A stretch of 64,000 bases of DNA, taken from the NCBI GenBank assembly GCA_015039365.1, contig WION01000001.1, positions 682,001 to 746,000 of the forward strand, written 5' to 3'. Shown in pieces: positions 13,326 to 23,723 of this stretch. Below the pieces are notes generated by a model, which saw nothing but the letters and a program-made list of their open reading frames with translations, had not been told where the DNA came from and made no database searches. Within the stretch, counting starts at the first letter, position 1. Each line of letters opens with the position of its first letter. Made by a program: the position numbers and the translations under genes. The stretch is from Amanita rubescens (Eukaryota; Basidiomycota; Agaricomycetes; Agaricales; Amanitaceae).

Positions 13326-14400
13326 TGAAGCACCTGTAGGAGTGATACGTTCAATTCAGATAAAACCGTGAAATCAGCGGGAGCCCTCGCAAATAGAATA
13401 TAACTAGAGCAGAAGCACTCGTCGCCGGATGGCGCGGTGGTGTTAACGTTCCGAAATGCTCCATCACAGTTTGGCTTAAAGTCATGTGCATCCAATCGGC
13501 GGTGGTCGGCAAACGGAATGATAGAGCACGAAGTAGAAAAAATCGATAAAACACAGGACCAGAGGTCAATCGCAAGGGAGGGTCGCACCCGGTATCAGAT
13601 AGAATACTCACGTGAAAGAGTCGTGCTGAACCCTCTATATGGTGTCCTCGTCACCTGGCTCGAGAAAACTCGGAGATTGTGGGATACAGTGCTCCACATC
13701 TTGTCTAGGGATTATTCGGATGGAGGTGCAATGGTATGATGATGATGTTGGTATAACGATCGCTGGATCTGGCGGCCAACCGGGAGATTCGTATGAGCGG
13801 AATAAATTGAGCAAAAAAAAATATATAAACGCCAATGCTGACAGTAGCTTACCTATACTACGCGCTTTTGGCAGAAAAGGGAGCACGAGGTATTTGCTTT
13901 GGCTTCTCCGAGTATTTGATTTAAGTCCACTCTCGGATAGCAGCACTTCTAAGCTTCCTTGAGCTTCAGCTTGAGTCGTCCTTTCGTCCGACGCAACGCA
14001 AAGTGAGAGATGAATTGATGAAAGTCACATCGGGTCCAGGAGGAACAAGCAATCAAATCAGCTTGGCGACGGAACCGAGTCGAGTGAGTTGGACTCACTG
14101 AGAAGGTCTCACTGACTACTTGCTGGTCAGGTGGAATTTGGAAAGAGAAAACCGCCTAGTTATCGTTGCCAGTGGCGCTTATTGAAGTTGAACGAGATGT
14201 TCCGGCGGAGAACCGCCATTGGATAATGTTAGCCCTGGTGAGAATGCTACGTATGGACTTGTCACTCGTGGCATCAGTCTGGCTGTCAACGCTTCAGCTA
14301 CGAATCAGTTTCAGTGTCTCCTATCCCACCACAATCAAGTACTATATAACTGCATGTACATGCATGCAATGTAATTTTTGAGGTGAATAAATAAGCATGA
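13326..14400. other. IDP1 upstream region and SOF1 downstream region
   Basis: About 1.1 kb. ORFs of 100-107 codons on opposite strands at 13437-13962 show no domain. A GGTAAGC donor-like site in the minus direction near 13850 could belong to a 5' UTR intron of IDP1, but this is not established. Between 14070 and 14120 there is a run of near-repeats of a GAGT/ACTCACTGA-type element that may be regulatory. No gene is supported. Confidence 0.4.
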
Positions 14401-16151
14401 CTAGGTTTGCTCTGCAATAACCACCTTTTTCCGCTCGGGTTTTGGATTGCTCTCTCCAGCTCGGGTGTGTTTCCTCCTGCGCTCCTCCTTGACGCGCTGG
14501 GCCTCCAGCATTGTATGTTTGAGCTTGGACGCTTTGTACACCGACTTGGGCAGATGCCGAACCCTTCAGAATATGAGTGATGTGGAGAAGAAGAGAATGA
14601 TAGTAGGCGTACCTAGAGATTTTACCGACTGCAGCATCTGAGTTCCACCTTTGTTTAAGGCTTTCTCTGTATTCCAAGGCGGCACGTTCACGTGCAGTAA
14701 TAACACCAAGCTTGTCGTGCGCTTTGGCTTTCCAGATGCGCACGTTCCCATCGTCGGACCCGGTGATCACGAATCGCGCATCGGCCGAATATATTGAAGA
14801 AGAGACTCTACGCAAGCATTACTTAATGCGGCGAGGATTCAGAATAAAACATACCTTTGCATCCGTTTTGTGTGATAAACCTCTGGAGTGTGACCTTGCC
14901 CTTCTTTCCATATCCGCACTGTTCTATCCCAACCACCGCTAACGAATTCTAAACCAGTGGGACTCCAGTCACAACTCATGACAGCTGCAACATGCGCTTT
15001 GTAGATTTGGCTCGGAGTCCCAAGATGCCTGACATCAAATGTATATAAATTATGATCCTCTGATGCTAAGAGAACTGTTGTTGGGAACGTTGGCGACCAT
15101 GCCAATGCGTTACTTCGCATCTAGCAAGCGAATTTTCAGATGACTATTGATCTCGCTGCCTAGGAAAAGAGACGTACCTGCATGATGACTCTGCGTTCCG
15201 CTTTTCCAGTACGTATATCATATAATGTAAATGTCCGGTCTGAGCCTATGCTTGCAAGAATGGATGGACTCGCTAATGATTGAAGCGGACTGCGGTGATT
15301 GTTTCGGTTGATGTTGGAAAGGTTAAGTTTGATATTGGCGCGCTCCTAAATACAGGTATCCATCAGTAAACATTTGACGTATCGGCATTAAGACAGACTT
15401 GGTCTCGTCCCAAATTTGCACGAGGTTCGATGCCGTTGCGAACACGGGGTCTGATTCGTGGTGATCAATTGAGCTGCAAGAGTGTCAAGTTACATCAATG
15501 GGATACAACAAGCTTACTTGAATGCAAATTTTCCAGGGAAGACGTTCAATGGCTGGTATATGCGCTATCAGCAGACCTTCGCGGTAAATTGTGGAAAAGC
15601 TCACTGTCTCTGATGGCTCGCTTCCGACATCCCATAGTTTGACATTACGATCAACGCCGCAACTCAACAACCTTTCACTGCCTGAAAAACATAGGCCAGA
15701 CACTTTGCCCTTATGCGCTTGAGTGAGCTTGACAATCTGTTCTCTCGTCGAGAGGTTATGCAGCAAAATCCCTGAGGTTAGAAGCGATACTATTAGTCTA
15801 TGTGCCGACGGTGAAATATCGAACACGCACACACCTCCATCCCAGCTCCCACTTGCAATTGTCGTTAGCGAGTCTGGTGGACGAGCGAGCACTTCCACAG
15901 CATCAATATGCCCCTCCAGGCTATCTACAAAAGGTTTTGCAAACATTCGTTCCATCTTTACTGCGTTGAGAGCGCGCGTGCGTTCTCGTGCGCGAGCAAA
16001 GGGGTGCATCAGTGGATTTAGATTGCGAAATGTAGGCGTCGGATCGCCAGGTCGGATTGGAAGGTGCGTCTCTGGTGCATGTTGCAGCACTGATATTTTC
16101 TGTCGTCTGTTTCATAAGCTAAATGAAGGGGACTAGGACTATACTCACCAT
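14401..16151 (-). CDS. SOF1: SOF1/DCAF13 WD40 ribosome-biogenesis factor, with Met-only first exon
   Basis: Sof1 (human DCAF13) is a nucleolar WD40 protein of the small-subunit processome needed for 18S rRNA maturation. The protein opens MKISVLQHAPETHLPIRPGD and has the family blocks HPFARARERTRALNAVKMER, MFAKPFVDSLEGH, SGSWDGGVCVFD, GVDRNVKLWDVG, SALAWSP-type repeats, SGGWDRTVRIWKEG and SDDGNVRIWKAK. It ends with the Sof1 C-terminal basic domain (KISR joined to SRHLPKSVYKASKLKHTMLE, EERRRKHTRAG) and a stop at 14401. The start codon is alone in exon 1: ATG at 16149-16151 is immediately followed by GTGAGT, and the intron 16100-16148 (49 nt) ends in CGACAG before AAAATATCAGTG. Only this join gives the family N-terminus MKI. 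About seven WD repeats and about 440 residues, the usual length. Divergent to ATP4. Confidence 0.92.
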
Positions 16152-16247
16152 ATTTTGTAACGCGTAAACCCTAACCCAAAGGAATCGTGAAGAATCGGAC
16201 GTTCAAGTAAAATTCCCACGACAAGATCCCAACCTCACCTCCGTTAG
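16152..16247. promoter_or_regulatory. bidirectional intergenic region between SOF1 and ATP4
   Basis: Only 96 bp separate the start codons of SOF1 (-) and ATP synthase subunit b (+), so both promoters and 5' leaders must share this space or extend into neighbouring transcribed sequence. No canonical TATA box is obvious. That the genes are co-regulated is inference. Confidence 0.6.
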
Positions 16248-17206
16248 ATGGCGTCCAGGATTGCCATTAACTCATTGCGAGCAGTCGGTTCGTATTCTTA
16301 TCGAAATATACAACATTTTAAATGCTAAAAACCTCTTTTCAGCCCGACCTAGACTCGTCGGTTCCTTTCATCCGTAAGTCGGAACATTTGTTCGAGCGCG
16401 TCATTCTAATCGAAATTAGTCGCTCCTTGGCCACCTCGTCTCAACCTTCCCCTCCAGAGGAGCGTGCAACAGAAATCATTAACAAACTTCCTTCTTCTCC
16501 CAACCTCATCACCAAGACCGGTACCGCTATTCTAGGCACGGGTCTCGCAGCTGCAGCCATCTCCCAAGAGTTGTATGTCTTCAACGAGGAGACCATCATC
16601 CTCATCGCCTCTGCCATCTTCTTCACTTTTCTTGCAAAGGTATTTGAGTCGTCAGTCTTCCGGGAACCCTATTGACCCGTAATTAGGCCCTGCGTGAGCC
16701 TTACCGCGAATGGGCTGAAGGCCACATTTCTCGCATCAAGGGTATCCTCTCAAGTGCACGCACTGAACATACCCAAGCCGTCAAGACTCGCATCGACTCT
16801 GTCGCACAATTGAAGGATGTTTCCTCCCTGACTCAGGCTCTGTTCGCCTTATCAAAGGTGAGCATATAACTATACCTTCATTGCATACTCTAACGCTACA
16901 TGTCCAGGAAACCGCAAAACTTGAAGCAGAGACCTTTGTCCAACAGCAACAGGTCGCCGTCACGTCCGAGGTCAAAGCTGTATTGGACAGCTGGGTCCGT
17001 TACGAGCAGCAGTTGAAGGAGAGCGAGCAGGCTGAGCTCACCAAGGCTGTGATCGACAAGGTCCTTGCTTCGATCAAGGACGAAAAGACCCAACGTGAAG
17101 TCCTTCTTGGCTCCGTTGCGGAGGTGGAACGTGAGCATTCGTCTCCAACTTTTTTTGCAAATTATTAACGCTTTTCGCAGAGCTGGTCAAGAGCAAGGCT
17201 ATTTAG
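16248..17206 (+). CDS. ATP4: mitochondrial F1Fo-ATP synthase subunit b (Atp4)
   Basis: Subunit b is the peripheral stator stalk that holds F1 against rotation in the inner membrane ATP synthase. Start ATG 16248 opens a basic, Ser/Arg-rich presequence (MASRIAINSLRAV) built from two tiny exons (16248-16287, 16343-16373) joined to exon 3 at 16420 (RSLATSS). The mature region has EIINKLPSSPNLITKTGTAI, two hydrophobic segments (LGTGLAAAAI, EETIILIASAIFFTFLA), REPYREWAEGHISRIKGIL, then a long charged helix (TKAVIDKVLASIKDEKTQRE) ending QLVKSKAI-stop at 17206. Family order and length (about 240 residues) are typical. Introns are short and numerous. Identity is firm; a possible exception is the exact presequence cleavage site, likely near the RSLATSS segment. 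Confidence 0.92.
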
Positions 17207-18029
17207 ATACACTACATGTATAGTGTGGTTTTTAATAGAATAACTGCCTTGCGGTTCCGTATCTTTTGTCCTGAAATCAGGCGTTCATATCACCAAGATG
17301 GTGTTCAATTTTCGCTCCTCTCGCAGCTCTTGGCGTTCCGTGATCACATTGTTTGGCGTGAACAACGGACTAGGTCAATCGTGCGCATATATCCAGCAAA
17401 TATGGCTTGGGGTATATCCCTCTTCATAGCATTCCGACTCCAGTTCAGGGAGTTCACCATCTCTCGACTGCTGCATCCCATCTGCGATCCTGATTGTGGT
17501 ACTAGGGAAACTTAGACGGGCATAACCACCCGTTACGCACAGCCCCCCCTGAAATCCCTCTTGTGCATCGTAATTGTTGAAGTCAAATCATAAATCACCT
17601 CAACGCAGTCGGCACCGAATGAATAAGAAACACTGAAACGGTATCATTGCACTTGCACTGACACTGTCCAAGCGAAATGCTATTTAAAAACGGTTGCGCT
17701 TCTTGACAGGAGAAAAAAACCGCCAAGTTTCGGTGCTCGCTGCGGCTGTGGTGAAGCCGTCCAGGCAGTGATTGTTACAGTTCTCGTGGGCAAGTCAGAT
17801 CGATGAGTGACCGGATGTGCAGCTATCGAACCTCAGATGTATCACAATCATCTTTATCTTTCGTACGGCAGTTATTCCGTGGCTGAGGTGAGTAGCTTAC
17901 ATCCCCACTCGATTTTACCTATTCTAACTACCTGTAGTATATTTAGAGTTCCTACAGGTGAATATAGTCGTTCTCGTGCATCGACTGAGTATATTTAGAG
18001 TTCCTACACAAACATCCGATGGTCTAAAC
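17207..18029. other. spacer upstream of kinase copy 1, with a 21-bp direct repeat
   Basis: About 820 bp without a supported gene. A 21-bp sequence (AGTATATTTAGAGTTCCTAC plus A) occurs at 17936-17956 and again at 17988-18008, 52 bp apart, just before the first ATG of the kinase region. Both copies look like TAG-ending or TATA-like sequence and may reflect a small tandem duplication in a leader or promoter. Confidence 0.5.
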
Positions 18030-20743
18030 ATGTCGTCATCAAGTGCATCAGACCCGTTGTCTGGAATTCCCCAGGAGCTCAACGACTTATTCTCCTGGAA
18101 CCCGCCTATGCTGAACCCGTCTCCGTTTCCTAGGCAAGAAAATGTCGACCAAAACTCGTCCACCGGCGTTTTTCGATAAGCACTTTAGCGAAAAACTTAA
18201 GCTTCTCCGCGTGACGCGTCTTCCATCTCTTGCTCACGATATCGCCGCCATTGTTGACAAAACAATCATGGATTCCTTCAACGATAATGTCCAATTTCCA
18301 CCATGTGATACATTACTGTCGGCGCGGCAACGTAATTCTGCTGTAAGCAGCATTGGTCGGGATATGGCAGATGAGAAAGCCGTGGCCAGCTTTTATGAGA
18401 GAACCACTGCCACGTTCTGCGCACCCGTGGCGTCGACTCTCGCTCTTCGAGTCTCGGATTGGGATAGTCTGCTCGTGTGGACTCAGTCAGCCAATGTCTC
18501 TGGCTATGCCATCGCTGACGGATTCCTGACATTTGCCGGCCCAACAAGCTTAGCCGAAAGGGAGGCGGAGCTTAGGAAGGTCATGGATGAAGAAACGTTC
18601 AGGCTTTTTGGATTGCTTTCAACCCGTCGTACGTCCCTGGTGACAAATGGATTCAAGCATATGGCCGCTGGTGGTCCCGAAATATTGCTTGCGATCCCTA
18701 ACCTCTCAAATTCGCCGAGCTTTGATTGGACTAGTTGTAACGCTCCAGAGTGTGCTTCGATGACAAACTACAAGAAGGAGCGCGACAAAGTAAAGGAAGT
18801 GTTTGTGGAACCCGACGCCAAAAAAACCCCATGGACTTTCCCAAACAACCCAATGTCTCCCTCGGGCTCAGAGACAGTTCGACCTACAACCCCCGACGCT
18901 TCCCCAGTCTCGTGAGATTGGGGAGATTGCCCCTGCTTCAGCGTTTCCATCGCTATCAACAGGGAGCTCCAGCGTCCAAGGTTCTTCAGAAGACGTGAGA
19001 ACTAGCAAGGCCGTAAAACGAAAGCGGAATGATGGCAGTAGTAACAAAAGCAGGGCAAGCTCATCGTCATCCACTCTAGGAATGCTACTCGTCTCACGAC
19101 TGCCACAGGCTAATTCTCCCCTGCTCCCGAAACCTCGCGCGGTTCTAAACTCCGGAAGAGTAGTTGGATAGCTGCTAAGAGACGGAAGCCGGATGATCCT
19201 CTCAATGTCTGTTCATCCGTCTATAGTGTAATAATGATCACTCATGAAGGTCACGCAGTCTACGGGTTCGATGCTACCACCATCGCTACCAGTAGGAGGT
19301 GTAAGAGTGGAAACCGCTTTTCCAAGGGGGAAGGGGAAGGCCGTACAAGGTGGAGACGATGACGAAGCTGTCGATGACCCATTCCTGCAAAGATAGCCAC
19401 GACCTGTCCGCGCAGTACATCGTTCAACAGGCAAGCTAACATTCCATACTTCCCGAGATCCATAGCGCTAATCTGAGATTTTACTAAGGCATGGGCACAG
19501 GCCACACGAGGTAGATGGTTCCATCATTGTTCTCCAGTCTGGCAATCATGAGTTCATTGGCATTCGTCATCGAGCTACTCGAACTCTCTATATCTCAGAT
19601 CTCATTAATCCGCACGCCTGCAAGGAGCCATCATATGGAAAACTCCATGTTGGCTTATATATTGCAGGACTTAAGGATGCCCTCGATCGGGAAAGACAGG
19701 TTCACTCCGCCCAGCCACCCGGTGGTGACAATGGTCCATCTGGGAGTGGCGGCAACGGTCCATCCGGGAGTGGTGGCAACGGTCCATCTGGCAGTGGTGG
19801 CGATGGCCCATCTGGGAGTGGTGGCAATGGCTGCGACAAGCAGGATGGTCCGAGCGGCGGTGGTCCAGGTAGTGGGCACAGGAACAAGATGGCCATAGCT
19901 GCACATGAAATGGCAGCAAAGGTGTGTTTCATCTGATGTTGCGATATTATTCGCCTAACCCTACATATCAGAGCACTCTGGAACTAGCCAGCGGTCGTAA
20001 TGTAATCCTGCTCTACCTCCAATATGGCATTTATGATTCATCAGCCCCCTCCACATTTGTTCGCTCCGGTCCAATCGGCCACCCTACCTCGCTCCCTTCA
20101 CAGGAAACTGTCCAAAACTATCAGCTCGAAGAATGTCTTACCATTGTCTTGAGGTCTGAGATTGGACATGGCGCAACTGGCCAGGTGCTTCGTGGCACAC
20201 TGGAGGTCGAGGCGTCGGAATGTGCATTGTTGGATGTTGCTGTCAAGCTTGCGTTAGCTAGTGGACAGCGCGAAGCCCTGAGGGATGAGTACGAAATTTA
20301 TCGTCAGCTGAGGTCAAAAGGGGTTACGGCCGGAATCACGACACCTCTGGGTTTGTTTGACGATGTGGAGGGTGGGGCATGTATACTTGTCATGCCATAT
20401 GTAGGCGCTCCGCTCGCTGCAACGCCTGAGCTTGTCTTGCCCTATTTCATATCGGTGCATTGCTATTTTGTATTGTTCTTACCCACATTTTCTGACAAGT
20501 TTGGGACAGGGAAACAGTTCTTGCAACTTTGGCAGAAATACATCATGCCGACATACTCCACGGCGATCTTAGTTTGGACAACATACTTGTGGCTGATTCG
20601 GGTCTGACAATCATAGACTTTAGTCATTCGCAAGTGTGCGTTGACCAAGACGCAAAAAATAGCGAATGTTTACAGCTTCAATCTCTCCTCGATCGACGTG
20701 AAAAGTGGAAGAAGTCGAGTGTTATGAAAAGGACTCGTCGTTA
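18030..20743 (+). pseudogene. kinase-like gene of an expanded basidiomycete family, copy 1 (frame-broken)
   Basis: N-terminal sequence: a short opening exon (18030, SGIPQELNDLFSWNPP) and an open frame from 18142 (SEKLKLLRVTRLPSLAHDIA ... KHMAAGGPEILLAIP), the usual N-terminal region of these proteins. A middle part has LYISDLINPHACKEPSYGKL followed by HVGLYIAGL, then the GPSGSGGN repeats and MAIAAHEMAAK. The kinase-like domain starts at EECLTIVLRSEIGHGATGQV (about 20130); its G-loop is GHGATG, the Lys block AVKLALASG, and HGDLSLDNILV with IIDFSHS stand for the catalytic and DFG regions. Breaks: the frame changes near 18910 and around 19160; at the last intron acceptor (20498-20499) three T's precede GGGAC where copy 2 has four, so the HGDL exon is out of frame. 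Likely non-functional, unless assembly errors explain the breaks. Partner and substrate are unknown. Confidence 0.65.
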
Positions 20744-21094
20744 ACTTGAAATCACAGCGAGCACATTTCTTGGTATTTTCGAACAACTATAAACAATACA
20801 AGATGGTCAATGTGCCTATCCATGCTTACCATAGGCGCATCCGGTCCTTGGCGTCAAGGCCGCAAAAACTTCTTCAAAGATAGCATTATTCAATCAAACA
20901 AGAGCTCGTTCTGCGAGTGGTTCTGGCTCAACTCCACAAGCGCTAGCAATGAACTTACACTATACTATTCACTACGTTATGCGTCCCCTACAAATGCATT
21001 CTGTTTTATGATTAAACCAGCATATTGAGCAAAGGCGTGCAATTTCCGGCTCTCGAGATCTGGTTGAGGCTGTCGTGGATCGGTAGTAGGACTA
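18815..21094 (+). repeat. dispersed duplication block, copy 1 (mate at 61424-63145)
   Basis: The block covers the middle and 3' part of the kinase-like gene plus about 350 bp downstream. Similarity to the second block starts weakly near 18815/61424 and is clear from about 18897/61478. It stops abruptly after GGATCGGTAGTAGGACTA, at 21094 here and 63145 in the mate. Positions 19983-20042 and 62041-62100 match at 59 of 60 bases. Copy 1 has about 600 extra bases inside (about 19215-19880), which include coding sequence typical of the family, so copy 2 most likely lost them. Confidence 0.85.
19733..19828 (+). repeat. four tandem 24-bp units encoding GPSGSGG(N/D)
   Basis: Units start at 19733, 19757, 19781 and 19805, each of the form GGTCCATCTGGGAGTGGTGG plus CAAC, with one to three changes. 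In the kinase frame they read GPSGSGGN, a flexible linker ahead of the kinase-like domain. Long open frames on the opposite strand here (PPLPDGP repeats) are shadows of this tract. Copy 2 lacks it. Confidence 0.85.
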
Positions 21095-21142
21095 ATATTA
21101 CTATTATGTAACGCTCAAGTTTCGACGTGAGTCAACTCCACC

Positions 21143-21699
21143 ATGGCCACTACTTCGTCGACCTCCCCATCCGTAACAGTCACGGCAGATGGACTAGCCC
21201 ATGCACTCGATAAAATGGGACTTACCGAGTCGGTATCAGCGGCATCGTTATATGACACAATTCTGCGACTGCAGTCCCCAGGCCCCGGTAATGCCATCCC
21301 TCAGAGTAAGTTAAATTACGACGTTCTTATGCCGATAACTTCAGCCGCTAAGGAAGGTTCCCCTGTTGAGCACCGTCGTCCGCCGCGGGTAATGATGAGG
21401 GCTTACCCCGGGTAGGTTCTTGTTTAGGTCGTCGAAACTCAATCACAAAAACATCTGACGTGTTATCAGGCCGATATCCCTTGCAACCGCCCTCAGAGTA
21501 AGTCAAATTATGATATTGTTATGCCGACGAATAATATATAACTATTTCTTCAGCCGCCAAGGAAGGTTTCTCTAACCAACCAAGTCGCTTCGGTGACACG
21601 ACGAGACCAGGCCCCGACTTTTTCGACCCAGTTCGTGTCGAGTATCGCCGTAAGGTGCGGGAAATGAGGAAGGTAGATTTCCCCCATGGCGTTCCATAA
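21143..21699 (+). CDS. small hypothetical protein with duplicated exon-intron unit
   Basis: Proposed model: ATG 21143 (MATTSSTSPSVTVTADGLAH, then a predicted helix ALDKMGLTESVSAASLYDTI), intron 21306-21344, exon with TAKEGSPVEHRRPPR, intron 21388-21469, exon with ADIPCNRPQ, intron 21498-21553, last exon TAKEGFSNQPSRFG, FFDPVRVEYRRKVREMRKVD and stop at 21697-21699. Joins were chosen because they keep one frame and use GT-AG sites. Two segments share the sequence CCCTCAGA, a GTAAGT intron and CCGCxAAGGAAGG, so an exon-intron unit seems duplicated. No domain is recognised. It lies directly beyond the right edge of the duplication block. It could instead be a gene fragment; the downstream sequence contains partly similar ATGGCGTTCCA pieces. 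Confidence 0.35.
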
Positions 21700-22405
21700 G
21701 CGCAAGAAACTCCGAAAACAAGTTAGGAGTAAGTATTCCCCATGGGTAGCCCGTTATTACTTAACGACTAGATCATGGCGTTCCAAATCCAGATCCAACT
21801 CGTACTTGAGTTATATCTGCAGTAAGCGGCTACGCATCCACGTGTCTTATGCGTCTTCACCGATCGATTTGTCGTTTAGACCTCAACCAGAGACGCCGAT
21901 GCTGGGGATAGCCCGCTCATCTTTGGCGATATGCAAGTTGTTCGTATTTTCTTGAGGATGTTGAAGCCCTTTGGCTAGAATGGTCTTTAAGCACCCCATT
22001 CTTTCCTTAAACAGTATGCCGATGCGTAGAAGCCAACAACGGCCGCGGTTGGATTGTAAGCCGACGCCTCGTGTTCTTATAGAATCCACATATTTATTTG
22101 AACGACAACTCTGGAACTTCCAAGTTAAATGTGCCTGGTCCGCTACTTAGGTCGTACCTCCGAGGCCCTTCTCGTGGATTTTTATCAAAGATCCAACCTT
22201 TCTCAACGATCCCAATGTTCGCAAAAGTGGAAAACATCAATCTCAGATCGGAGGAGACGGTGCTACCAGAAATGCGTATTGTGATCCACTCATGTCATGA
22301 AATTCAAGCATGAGCTTGAAGCCAACGGCCAAAAGTCAGGCAGGGACATTAGATGATGAAAACAAAAATACGAGATACAGTATACAAATGTCCGATACCG
22401 TAATT
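21700..22405. other. spacer with short internal similarities, no supported gene
   Basis: Contains a second ATGGCGTTCCA near 21776 that echoes 21686-21696, suggesting local duplication. ORFs of 68-89 codons on both strands lack features. VPS26 ends on its right side. Confidence 0.4.
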
Positions 22406-23723
22406 CTAATTCTGAATAACGCCATTGTCAATGGCAAGCATATAGGCGAGGAAAACGACTTACTTCCGGTATCCTGAACACGGTAATTTCCTAATTCAAG
22501 AGACGTCTCGTCAATGTAAAGGTCCGAAGAAAACAAAACTTCCTTACCTGCTGCTTGAAATACCGCCGATTTTCTTCATCAATCAACACAAGGTTCAGGT
22601 AATACCTAGTACTGAACCTTTTATTGACGTCTCGGAAGGTTGGTGTCAAATCGAAGCCTCCAAGGAATAGACGGATTGGTATTGTCTCCCCTGGAATGAT
22701 ATCCTCAGGAGGTGTCATCCAAGTCATTTAGCCAAAGCGACGCACCTCGCACTGGCGCTCCGTCCATAATCTCGAATTTGGTTATAGTTTCACTCTCGTT
22801 GTACTGATTTGGCGGTGAGCCCGTCGTTTCTCGTCTGATGATGGAGAGCTCCATATGCTTAATCTTTATTCGAACGAGCAGAAAGTATATCTTGCCGACT
22901 ATAACGTCTTTCAAATGATATCTAGTTGCTTTGTTAGTATTCCGTCTTCCTTTCCAATACATCAGAACCTACTTCGACTTGTTGTACTCAAACTCGATAT
23001 GCAAACAATCCTCGATACCAACTTCCATCTTTATCGAGTTATTGCTGTCTGGTGGCATGCGGAACGAATGCACCCAGATATCCCGCTCTTTCACCACATC
23101 TGCCATTCTGCGCGATATTGTGACGCGGACGAAGTATCTACACGCCATGGGTAAGAAGGGTAGAAGAACAGCAGGAGCTTCACGTAAAAATAATTTCTTA
23201 ATGTCACAAGCAAGTGTCCACAGACTGCTTACCTTAGTTTCACGTTGATACCTTGGTAACTCTCGTATTGCTTCTCGACGCTTTTGAAGTTGAAGTCAAA
23301 CGTCTGGGCTTGCCGCATCTCGCCAGGTGCAGCAAGCTCTTGGGAAATGGAGAGAAACTCGTGGTGGTGTCCTCTATCATAGAATAGCTCTATAGAGTAC
23401 GTTGGTTAGCTAAAGAGAATAGAGAGAGAGCGCCAATCAAACTACACACCAATGCTACCGACAAATTCAACCTTGATACCTTCATGCTGCAATTTCTTGC
23501 CATCGCGCACACGAATTGCCGCCTACGGTATACTTAATCATGTCATTTCATAAAAGAGACTAACCGAAGCAACAAACCTGGCCCGTAACCGAGTCACCGT
23601 CATAATATACAGGACATGATATAGCCTTGTCCTTCTCCCCTTCATTTCAACCTGCTTCCGCAAGTCTTCGCCCTCCAATTTGATGTCAACATCAATAGGA
23701 GAGGCGAAGAAATATGCTGCCAT
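22406..23723 (-). CDS. VPS26: VPS26, retromer complex subunit
   Basis: VPS26 is the arrestin-fold subunit of retromer that helps select cargo for endosome-to-Golgi recycling. Start 23721-23723 gives MAAYFFASPIDVDIKLEGED. Later exons give AAIRVRDGKKLQHEGIKVEF followed by VGSI, LFYDRGHHHEFLSISQELAA then PGEMRQAQTFDFNFK, INVKLRYFVRVTISRRMADV, ISRRMADVVKERDIWVHSFR, SIKMEVGIEDCLHIEFEYNK, HLKDVIVGKIYFLLVRIKIK, PPNQYNESETITKFEIMDGA and IPIRLFLGGFDLTPTFRDVN. About nine exons. The C-terminus reads EITVFRIPE, then either an intron with a strong GTAAGT donor and stop at 22406, or read-through to TGA at 22428. Anomaly: near 23638-23644 the frame slips by one base between KQVEMK and EKDKAISCPVYYDG, with no intron to explain it. 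It starts 80 bp downstream of the VWA8 stop. Confidence 0.88.

Noticed and set aside
13635..13962. Minus-strand Arg-containing ORF considered as mitochondrial presequence exon for IDP1
   Set aside because: A donor-like GGTAAGC exists, but there is no convincing in-frame ATG and no acceptor that joins it to the IDP1 N-terminus; more likely 5' leader sequence.
19655..19932. Three long minus-strand frames with PPLPDGP or HCQMD repeats
   Set aside because: Shadows of the 24-bp tandem repeat, whose unit length is divisible by three and keeps all frames open.
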